This document shows positions 56,902 through 64,000 of a stretch of 64,000 bases of DNA, in pieces; the first letter of the stretch is position 1; each line of letters opens with the position of its first letter. The translations under genes and the position numbers were made by a program. Origin of the DNA: Laburnicola sp. R22_1 (taxonomy: Eukaryota > Ascomycota > Dothideomycetes > Pleosporales > Didymosphaeriaceae); the NCBI GenBank assembly GCA_014281115.1, contig JACONQ010000013.1:2284501-2348500 (forward strand), in the 5' to 3' direction. The notes below the pieces were generated by a model. The model was not told where the DNA came from and ran no database searches. It was given only the letters and a program-made list of their open reading frames with translations.

Positions 56902-58323
56902 TTATAATTTCGAAGACGCCCTCGACCTCTCCAACGCCTTGGTCTTGTTCTTGAAATTCTTAACCAGCTGGCGTACCCCCAGGTCGAGCATGACGTCTTC
57001 AGACCCGCCGGGTACCCGGGTGCCAGGCGCCTCTCTGTAAATCCCTGCGTAGCAAAAGTCAGCCAGATCCCACACGCACATATAGGAACTCCTCCTCGCG
57101 TAGCAACAGACTCGAAGCAGGCGTAGACACTTACTCTCGACCAGCTCCCCCACCCCCGCTTTGGTATACCCATTCCCGCCCAACAAAAGCACCGCACACT
57201 GCGCACACTCACTCAGCACCATGCCTGCCTGCGCCTTGGCCATAGCCGTCAATCCCCCCAACTCCACATCCGCCACCCCTTTGTCTAACCCCGCCATCTG
57301 GTACACAATCTGCTCCACCCACGCCGACTGGCTCTCCAGCAGCGCGCCACACTTGGCCAGCCGATGCCTCACAACGGGCTGCTCAACCAGCGGCTTGCCG
57401 AACGCCTCGCGCTTGAGAACGTACTCCATCGCGGCGGAGAGAACCACGCGCGCCTGCCGCGTCGCCCCGATCGCAATACTCAGCCTCTCGTGGTTAAAAT
57501 TCGTCATGATGTATTTCATCCCCTGGCCCTCTTCGCCAACGAGGTTCGCAACCGGCACCCGCACGTCGTCCAGCTCGATGAACGTCGTCCCCGACGACGC
57601 CAACCCACCGACCTTGATCCGCCGCATGCGCACGCCGGGGCACTCTTTGAGCGGGACGACAAGCAGCGAGAGCCCGGCTGGACCGGGCCCGCCCGTGCGC
57701 ACGGCCATGGTCGCGTACGACGCCCAGATGGCGTTCGAGATCCACTTCTTTGCGCCGTTGACTTTGTAGAACTTCCCGTCTTCGGTCTTGGTCGCCGTCG
57801 TGGTGATGTTGGCGACGTCGGAGCCGGCGTCCGGCTCCGTGATGGCGATGCAGGTGCGCTTCTTGCCGGTGAGCAGGTCCGGGAGGAAGCGAGCTTGCAG
57901 GTGGGCGTCGCCGTGGTGGAGGATGGGCGGGACGCCGAAGGCGAGGCCGGTGGTGAGGGAGCCCGAGGGCCCGCCGAGGCCGGAGCGCGCCATCTCGTCG
58001 CAGTAGATGGCCGTGTGGAGGTAGTCGAAGTCTTCGACTTTTACCGTGTCGAGGATGGTGTGGATGCCTAGTTTGTGGAGCCAGGCGACGGGGAGGGGCG
58101 CGGGGAGGGAGGGGACGAGCATGTTGGCGTGGGCGAAGGTCGTGAAGACGTGCGGGGGGAGCGTCTCTTGCGTGTCCCATTCTAGGGCGTGTGCGGTGAG
58201 GTTTTGGGATATGAAGGCGCGGCAGGCTTTTTGCCATTTTAGGTGGGTGGGTTGGTAGTAGGGGGAGGGGAGGCCGGCGAGGTAGGGGGGTTCTGAGAAG
58301 GGGAGTATGGGGGTGGTGGACAT
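56902..58323 (-). CDS. Acyl-CoA dehydrogenase family protein
   Basis: A flavoprotein that introduces a double bond in an acyl-CoA. Exons 57,135-58,323 and 56,902-57,044 encode 443 residues. The 90-bp intron (57,045-57,134) keeps the frame open but removes a Cys-rich stretch alien to the family and restores VERIYREAPGTRVPGGSEDV. The N-terminal helical domain is followed by the signature CIAITEPDAGSDVANITT. The central beta-domain has KVNGAKKWISNAIWAS. The C-terminal helices include NFNHERLSIAIGATRQARVV and LLGGNGYTKAGVGELVE. No peroxisomal SKL ends the chain (ends ASSKL), though the last three residues SKL are a PTS1-like tripeptide, so peroxisomal import is likely. The N-terminus shows no cytochrome b5 domain. 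The coding strand switches from C-rich to G-rich in the last about 500 bp. Confidence 0.92.
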   Translation of the reverse strand: MSTTPILPFSEPPYLAGLPSPYYQPTHLKWQKACRAFISQNLTAHALEWDTQETLPPHVFTTFAHANMLVPSLPAPLPVAWLHKLGIHTILDTVKVEDFDYLHTAIYCDEMARSGLGGPSGSLTTGLAFGVPPILHHGDAHLQARFLPDLLTGKKRTCIAITEPDAGSDVANITTTATKTEDGKFYKVNGAKKWISNAIWASYATMAVRTGGPGPAGLSLLVVPLKECPGVRMRRIKVGGLASSGTTFIELDDVRVPVANLVGEEGQGMKYIMTNFNHERLSIAIGATRQARVVLSAAMEYVLKREAFGKPLVEQPVVRHRLAKCGALLESQSAWVEQIVYQMAGLDKGVADVELGGLTAMAKAQAGMVLSECAQCAVLLLGGNGYTKAGVGELVESKCLRLLRVCCYARRSSYMCVWDLADFCYAGIYREAPGTRVPGGSEDVMLDLGVRQLVKNFKNKTKALERSRASSKL

Positions 58324-58917
58324 TGTGGAGGTTGAGGGTGTGTGGGTAAATATCGCGTTAGGAGACTGGGGATTAGATAGTAGAGAGTAGGGTTAGCAAC
58401 GAATTGCCCCTGTCTGATGGAGGCTACATGTTGTTATTAGGCGCGAGATGCCTCGGGCGGGGTTGTTACAGCGCGAGAGGAGTTGTAGGATTTGGGGGTC
58501 AAGAAGCCGAGGTTCGAAGCATAACCCCGCTAGCGTTGCTTACTGCCACGTGTCTAGTGTCTTGGCACCCTGTATCCTTCCCCAGATAGCTGCCTTAGTC
58601 TCCCATCACTCATAGCATATATGCACACATTATATGCATACATTCACAACCTCCTAGCACTTACGCCTGGAAAAAGTCACTGGGGAAATTACTATCAATC
58701 ACAGAACCTGCATAAATACGTCTCTCAAACATGGGGGTTCTTTAGGTATGTCGACTTCCTGGTGATATATGTCCTCGACCGTGGCTTTTCTCATTGTTAT
58801 TTTCATTCATATCCGTTTATACCGTGTACGGAACGTGCGCGAAGTCTTCTTCGAGATCCGTTTATAGTCAATACCATACTAATGTATTACACATAGTTAT
58901 CTCCATCCAAGCCATTA
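58324..58917. other. Acyl-CoA dehydrogenase promoter region and repeat flank
   Basis: Carries the short dispersed repeat at 58,546-58,614 (partner of 21,405-21,472). AT-rich towards the transposon. No gene. Confidence 0.5.
58546..58614 (+). repeat. Short dispersed repeat, copy 2
   Basis: Ordered similarity with 21,405-21,472: CACGTG, GTCTTGGCACCC, TATCCTTCCC, CCTTAGTC, CATCACTCATA. Confidence 0.5.
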
Positions 58918-59933
58918 CCATGTTTCATCACCCGACGATCGGCCCCACCTGACGATCGATTTGGCAGGGCCCGTGCGTACAACTTTTGAAGCTGTACAAC
59001 GCAATACAAATTGTATACAGGCTAGATTTTTTGGTGGAGAGCTTTTGAGGGGCATAGGAGACAATCGCGATACTTTATTAGGTGCGATAACGCTTAGGGA
59101 GCCGTAAAGAGCGACCCCGGCGTGTACGCGCTGGCGTAGGCGCCACATCTACAACAGATGAAAAGTTGTACTCTACATCCTCTTCATCAATTAAAGGAGG
59201 TGTAATAGCCTTCTCCTTGCCCTTACGCGTCACCTTGGAGGTGTTTTGGAGTAGGAGAGGAGCTTCTTGGATGCCTTTGGGGGCCTTGCTTTTGGTGCCC
59301 GAAGCGCCTGGGTTGACGCCAGGGCCCTGGGCGCGCTCCTCCTTTTGTATAGCCTTTGTACGCCTCCGCTCCTCCTGGATAGCCTTCCTCTGCTCCTTCT
59401 CTTGCTCCTTAGCCTTTGCCTCCTGATCTTTTTGTGCCTGGCGTTGGCGAGCTTCCTTGACCTTTGTGGGGGACTAAAACATGGCGCCACTAGCGTAATT
59501 TGTAGGTGGTTTAAGCAGTAGAGGCTTTCCTTGCGTAGGGCGCTTCTTCTAGACTAGCGCTTCTCGTAAACGCTTATTTTCATGGTTCAGGAGGGCGTTG
59601 CGCACTGAAATTGAGTGCATAGTGCGGGAGAGCTGCTGGGACCCCTCAGCGTAAGTATCAGCGACAACCTGGCGCAAGAGTCTCTCAATTTTACGCCAAT
59701 CTGAAGCGCTAAGTATAGAAGAGCTGCTATCGCTTGAGGATGGCCGCTCTGGGTCTATATTATTAAAGCGCTGAAGGATTACTTGGGGGTTAAAAGGCAC
59801 TAGGCCAGTGGCCTTTAAGGCGCTGCAGATTGTATTTTCTTAAAAGGAGCACTGTTAGGCCCTCTTAAACATAGCGAAGAAGTCGCGCTTTGTAACTCTT
59901 GAGAGGCTCTGGCACTTATCCAAATACTTAGTA

Positions 59934-61257
59934 CAGTGCCAAGCCAAAAGTCTGTTCCCCCAACACGCTAACGCGCGTACACCAACACCAACACCCTATT
60001 TTCAACACTACATTACTCCACCAATATGAGCTCTTTTGGTGTAGAAATTTCAGGAAATCGTCGCCGCAATGCCGAATTATCTGTCCAGCAACGGGATTTA
60101 ATTATCGCGAAGTGTGAGGCGGGCGCGTCATCGCGGGAGTTGGCTGAGGAGTTTAACTGTACGCGTCGCTGCATCAACAAAACACTTCAGAGATATGGAG
60201 AACAACACCACAATCAATCGCGGCCTCAATCAGGGCGTCCCCAGGCGCTTAATACACATGACAAGCGTGTACTCTATCAAGAGGCACGAAAAAACCCGAG
60301 GATCGAATACCCAGCCCTCCTCCGCGAGGCCTCCCTCCACCGCATCTCTCGAACGACTGCATATCGCGCATTAAAGGCAGAGAGCCTGACCAACTTCTGG
60401 GCAGCGTGGAAGCCCAAGATCACTCGCGCGGTGGCCCAGGAGAGGCGTCAATTCGAACGGGAATATCGCAATTAGGATTGGCGCGGACAGCCCTTCCGGT
60501 TCTCAGATGAGTGCTCTATTCAAAGACGCTCCGGCGGCACATCTACATGGGTTTTTCGCCTCCCACACGAGAAATGGAGACATGAGATGATCGAGGAGAC
60601 AGTTATATTAAGATCTCGCGCGGCAATAGTGTGGGCGAGTATCTGGCTTAATCGGAGAGGGCGGGTTTGGCGGAGTCCCTTAGTGATTATGCCTAGAGAC
60701 CCAGCAGCTCGTCGCAAAGGATACAGCGCATGGAGTTGTATTGAAGCTCTACGCGAAGGACTCCTCTGTAATTATTACGCAGGAGATATCTATATGCACG
60801 ACATCGCGCCCATCCACAGGGCGCGACAGTCGCTCGATTTTTTGGCGGAATATGGCATATAACTGATCGAGTGGCCGCGTTATTCCCCCGATATCAACCC
60901 TATCGAACATCTCTGGTGGTCCCTTAAGAGAGAACTCCATAAGCGTTACCCTAATATGGGCGACCTTGGCGACGGCGACGAGGACTTTGAGACCTTCTGC
61001 GCGGCGTTGAAAGATTGCTGGCGTAGGATCCCTGATTCGCTGATTCGCAAGCTTATACTTAGTATGCCGCGCCGCCTACTTGCTCTCCGGCGTGCGCGCG
61101 GGTATTAAACAAAATATTGATTAAATAATTATCTCTATATCAATTATCAACTCTCCGGGAGCGATATTGGGGGTGCCGGAGCGCTCTGCGCGACGGGGTG
61201 GTGATGATGGCGGACCTCGCTTACCCCTGCGGGGAACAGACTTTTGGCTTAGTACTG
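59934..61257 (+). mobile_element. Tc1/mariner-type element nested in the outer transposon
   Basis: 1,324 bp with 27-bp TIRs (59,934-59,960; 61,231-61,257; two transition mismatches) starting CAGTGCCAAGCCAAAAGTCT, flanked by TA (59,932-59,933; 61,258-61,259). It carries one transposase gene on the plus strand. Confidence 0.92.
60026..61108 (+). pseudogene. Tc1/mariner DD34E transposase with two stops
   Basis: 360 codons from the ATG at 60,026 in one unbroken frame except for TAG at 60,473-60,475 (where Trp fits, before DWRGQ) and TAA at 60,860-60,862 (where Gln fits, before LIEWPRYS). The N-terminal paired-like HTH is AELSVQQRDLIIAKCEAGAS. The catalytic triad is FSDEC, the first D of MHDIAPIHR, and the E of SPDINPIEHLW. 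The spacing between second D and E is 34, the Tc1 type. In most relatives the residue after the second Asp is Asn; here it is Ile. Both stops are RIP-type transitions, so this copy decayed little. Confidence 0.9.
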
Positions 61258-61273
61258 TAAGTTTAGTAGAGTA

Positions 61274-62665
61274 CGGAGGTGCCTTTCAAAAGTTTTTGCC
61301 CACCTTGGCGAGCAGGGGGTTCTGTGCTATTCCTAATTAAGAGCGTTCTCCGGCTGGCTCTAGCTCTGGCTTCCTGAGCCTCCGACCCTCCTTATACTCG
61401 TTGCCTCTATTGAGCTCAAGGATCTGTTCTATATGGTATGGAATCCGCTCAATCCAAGCCTGTATTTTCTCCTGAGGCAGCTCTCTCCAGCACTGCTCCC
61501 ATGCCCGTACTGCCTCTGCTCTATTCTTAGGAGCTCCTTTCTTCGTAGTAGCCCTTTTCATCCATGGCCAGCAAGGCTCAATAGAATTCAAATCAGGAGA
61601 GTTACCACACCAGATAATCCTCTTAACATCATGAATGCTATATATATAGCTTTGAACGTAGTGGTCGTGAGAAGGCGCCTTGTCTTCCTGTACAACTGTT
61701 CTAGGCCGCGTAGCCTTACACTGCTTTGCAAAAGGAATAAGCTTTGGCAGCAGAATTGTTGTCTGGTACCGGTACCAGTCAATTCCTGAGCCACTGCCTC
61801 GGCTGAGCTTTCCAGTCCTCTGGTTCCATCTCCACTGGGGCAGCCGTCCAGGCTTGGTACGGAGACCTAGGCGACGCATGCCATTCTCAAGCTCCCACTC
61901 AGCCTTTTTGATAGGCTCAAGCTCCTTGTTCAGTTCATCAATTTGAGCAGCAGCAGCCTCCTTCTCTTTCTTTGTTTCTGGCGTCCAGCAGTGACAGGGG
62001 CCCTTCTTGTCGTACGAGAAACAGCCCCAAAACATAAATTCAGAGTAGCCTTTCCATCTCTCACGAATACAGCTCCGTACGAAGGCCTCATCTGCTTTCC
62101 TCCATACTCGATATCCTCCACGCCTATGGTTGAGAACAACAGACGTTTCGTCTGACCAGATAACATTCTTCCAATCTTCAAGCGTCCAGTCTTAAGTGCG
62201 CCAGCAACGTCAGCGCAAGACTTCTCTCGCCCATATCGATCAGTGCGTACGGTGTTGACTACTTTCTCGGAGACTTCAGATTGCTTTGATGGCCGGCCAG
62301 ATCGATAGGCGTTTTCAAGATGCTTATCTTCAAGCTTCAGCGGCCGCTGGCCTGGATCGAAACCTCGCTCGATTGCTCGCGCGTATATAGAGTTGATCGT
62401 ACGCTTCTCGATTCCAGTGAGTCCGGTGATCTCATTGTTTGACTTGCCTATAGCCTTAAGAACGACTACCGTGGCACGAGTAGAGTTATCGTGATGAACC
62501 ATAGCGACAGTACTAGATAGATCAATTGACAGAGAGTAGTAGTTACAGAGGGTAAGGCCTGAGGTTGAGAAGTGGCCACGTCAACTCGGAGATGCTTCCC
62601 GATCTGGAATGTGGCGCATACCCCTGCTCGCCAAGGTGGGCAAAAACTTTTGAAAGGCACCTCCG
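61274..62665 (-). mobile_element. Second Tc1/mariner-type element nested in the outer transposon
   Basis: 1,392 bp with perfect 45-bp TIRs (61,274-61,318; 62,621-62,665) starting CGGAGGTGCCTTTCAAAAGT, flanked by TA (61,272-61,273; 62,666-62,667). It is inserted only 16 bp from the other nested element. Confidence 0.95.
61337..62502 (-). pseudogene. Tc1-like DD34E transposase with internal deletion
   Basis: Starts MVHHDNSTRATVVVLKAIGK (62,502), an HTH region that continues through SGRPSKQSEVSEKVVNTVRT. After CADVAGALKT (about 62,190) the frame jumps: DWTLEDWKNVIWSDETSVVL follows in another frame. The usual about 50 residues between HTH and DDE core are absent, so a short internal deletion is likely. 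The core keeps SDETS (first Asp), EDKAPSHDHY (second) and SPDLNSIEPCW (Glu), with 34 residues between the last two. A charged insert (TKKEKEAAAAQIDELNKELE) lies between the first and second Asp. The C-terminus runs to the TAA near 61,338. Catalytic residues are intact but the frame is not. Confidence 0.85.
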
Positions 62666-63739
62666 TAGGCAGTGCTGAGAGGCTTGAATAGCGCGACGTC
62701 AAGCGGCTGGAGCGTATGGGTTGAATGAGGTGGATAGATGGCTAGGAGGATCTTATTTTGATCGCAGTAGTTAATAAACTCCATTGTAACATGCGATCTA
62801 TGGCCGTTAAGGAGTAGTAGATGATAATCGCGGCGCGCCTTTGCCTTAGTCTCCCTGTCAAACACCTGTTTGACCTATGCTAGGCCTAAATTGTTGTTTG
62901 TTTATCTACTTGGTGATACTGCAAAGAGAGCTTTGTGTGAGGAGTTGTTAAAATCTTGTAACTAGGTGTCTTGTATATTGTTTGACTGCGCTTGATAAAT
63001 TAAGCAAGGCGTAAGAGAGCTTCTATTAGCGCAAATACATGCCAGCGTCGTAATCCACTCGCGATTGCCGTTCTGGAGCATTTGTTTAATGCCGCCGCTC
63101 TTATAGCGCTGTTGGGAGAAGACACGCTTTATTTTTGACAGCACCCTAATTAGGAAACCCTTCTTATCTATATTGTATATGTGGCGCTTGTTGACGTTAT
63201 ACTGCTTAATCTTTTTACGTAGGAGCTCGAAATATAGGGCGTACTTGAAGGCAGAGTCGGCGCGTTTACGTGAGGCGTCTATACCAGAGGTCTAGTGCGA
63301 AAGTAGGTCGACTTTGTGGCGTCGTATAAATCGGTCAACCCAGTTTTTGCCAGCAGGCTTCAAATTGTAGAAGCTTAGTTTCCTGTTGGGAGTTGAGGAG
63401 GCGCTGGCTGTCGGCCAGCGCGTCGCGCGTGCCCTGCACCCTGCGATGCCGGCGCGACAACGTATTGCGATCGCAGCCATATTTTTGAGCGACTTTGGTG
63501 TAATTAGGCTTCTCAGAGATGCTCAGCGAGCTCAAATAGTCAAGAACAGCACTTAATTCGGCCATATTTGTTGTATAGAGCGTTGCAAAAGGTGCCGAAG
63601 TTGGGCTGTTGAGGCGGAAAATCGATCGTCCGGTGGGGCCGATCGTCAGGTGATGAAACACGGTAACAGTACAATCTACTATACATAATCGCACAGGTTT
63701 ACAGACATAATACGCGTGCTATCAGAACCCACGCCTACC

Positions 63740-64000
63740 ATGGAATTCTGTGAAAAATGTCAAGCCATTATAGACAGTTTGTTTATCAGATCTCGTTACC
63801 AGCGTGCCGCTGCTGTTGGAGCTTGTCTCGTGCAGAGATTCCCTTTTCTGAGCGACTGTCGCCAGATCTTCTCTATTACAGGGGCATGTAAACTGTGTGC
63901 TTTCATCAAACAAGGTCTTCCCGACGAAGACGAAGCGCGGAAGATATCCGCAGAACAGGCGTGGTTTACACTCTCGGGAAGCTTAGAGATCGAGGCAAGG
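63740..64000 (+). CDS. HET-like protein, N-terminal part (runs off the window)
   Basis: Open from the ATG at 63,740 (MEFCEKCQAIIDSLFIRSRY) to the window edge, 87 codons, in good CCATGG context. The CxxC pair (FCEKC) and the downstream GACKLCAFIKQGLPDEDEA resemble the Cys-paired segment that precedes the HET domain in many fungal incompatibility proteins. The HET domain itself would lie beyond the window, so this is an inference from the lead-in. It begins only 75 bp from the outer transposon's right end, so its promoter must lie within or next to the transposon. Confidence 0.6.
   Translation, partial: MEFCEKCQAIIDSLFIRSRYQRAAAVGACLVQRFPFLSDCRQIFSITGACKLCAFIKQGLPDEDEARKISAEQAWFTLSGSLEIEAR

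Larger units (their letters stand above)
59078..63565 (-). pseudogene. DDE_1 transposase of the outer element, split and mutated
   Basis: Starts at the ATG 63,565 (MAELSAVLDYLSSLSISEKP), a pogo-type helix-turn-helix. There is a frameshift near 63,400. The core shows NLKPAGKNWVDRFIRRHK, YNIDKKGF (first catalytic Asp kept, neighbouring residue altered) and LLLNGHRSH, where the second catalytic Asp of DGH is Asn (about 62,808). The frame breaks at 62,666 after PLSTAYG and resumes in the 16 bp left between the two nested elements, then below 59,934 (…LTKYLDKCQSLSRVTKRDFF). A long Lys/Gln/Glu-rich C-terminal tail ends at the TAA 59,078-59,080. Several TAG/TAA stops are present. It is inactive for at least three independent reasons. 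Confidence 0.85.
58918..63663 (-). mobile_element. pogo-type transposon (outer element of a nested stack)
   Basis: 4,746 bp with imperfect about 45-bp TIRs (58,918-58,962; 63,619-63,663) and TA duplications (58,916-58,917; 63,664-63,665). Both TIRs contain GACGATCG twice, 17 bp apart (58,934 and 58,951; mirrored at 63,623 and 63,640). Its minus-strand transposase is interrupted by two later insertions (59,934-61,257 and 61,274-62,665). Without these it would be about 2.0 kb. Confidence 0.9.

Noticed and set aside
58440..58525. A tRNA gene, suggested by AGGTTCGAAGC (B-box-like)
   Set aside because: No T-arm or acceptor stem pairs around it and no A-box at the right distance.
1..64000. CRISPR arrays, bacterial operons or rRNA genes
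   Set aside because: None seen; introns and gene families are eukaryotic and the only regular short repeats are microsatellites and TIR sub-repeats.

Overview
This window is nuclear DNA from a filamentous ascomycete (Pezizomycotina; the gene set and repeat style suggest Dothideomycetes, but the class is an inference). The evidence is dense, mostly GC-rich genes with 45-90 bp GT..AG introns and CTAAC/CTGAC branch points. There are also fungal-only families (HET, Zn2Cys6 regulators, Pezizomycotina SCAP), and AT-rich repeat blocks in which coding frames are broken almost only by TAG/TAA, the mark of repeat-induced point mutation (RIP: C to T and G to A).

Left part, 1-18.4 kb. A broken heme-haloperoxidase gene with a SINE-like insertion is followed by two weak small ORFs and an intact MFS transporter (3.5-5.4 kb). 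From about 6.5 to 17.6 kb lies a RIP-degraded AT-rich island. It holds a Copia retrotransposon with 175-bp LTRs (7,557-12,688) inserted into a decayed ankyrin-repeat gene, 2.7 kb of unidentified degraded DNA, and a pogo/Fot1-type DNA transposon with perfect 66-bp inverted repeats (15,353-17,225). A second ankyrin-type gene, broken by a frameshift, sits at the right edge. Two inverted copies of a short dispersed repeat (5.63 and 18.3 kb) bracket the block, and a third copy lies at 47.0 kb.

Middle, 19.4-58.3 kb. This is ordinary housekeeping and regulatory gene space: TRM11 (tRNA methyltransferase), a HET-domain protein, a TTC1-like TPR protein, a HAD phosphatase, VPS24 (ESCRT-III), the Hsp90 co-chaperone p23, a BED-like plus Zn2Cys6 regulator, MON2 (Golgi/endosome trafficking), MMS2 (Ubc13 partner), an LYR-motif protein, GIR2 (RWD) divergent from ACL4 (Rpl4 chaperone), SCAP (sterol sensing), a CTF1/Far-like Zn2Cys6 regulator, an ethanolamine kinase and an acyl-CoA dehydrogenase. 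Exon structures were worked out by hand from splice sites and frame continuity.

Right end, 58.9-64 kb. A pogo-type element (58,918-63,663) carries two Tc1/mariner-type elements nested inside its transposase gene, each with its own TA target duplication and inverted repeats. The window ends inside the 5' part of another HET-like gene.

Most notable: (1) two unrelated pogo-type elements share a TIR design, two direct repeats with an exact 17-bp period; (2) the nested transposon stack; (3) the dispersed repeat family that brackets the RIP island; (4) a 10-codon uORF whose stop overlaps the SCAP start codon; (5) a recurrent switch from C-rich to G-rich coding strand towards the 3' ends of many genes. 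I did not find a convincing new defence or biosynthetic system.
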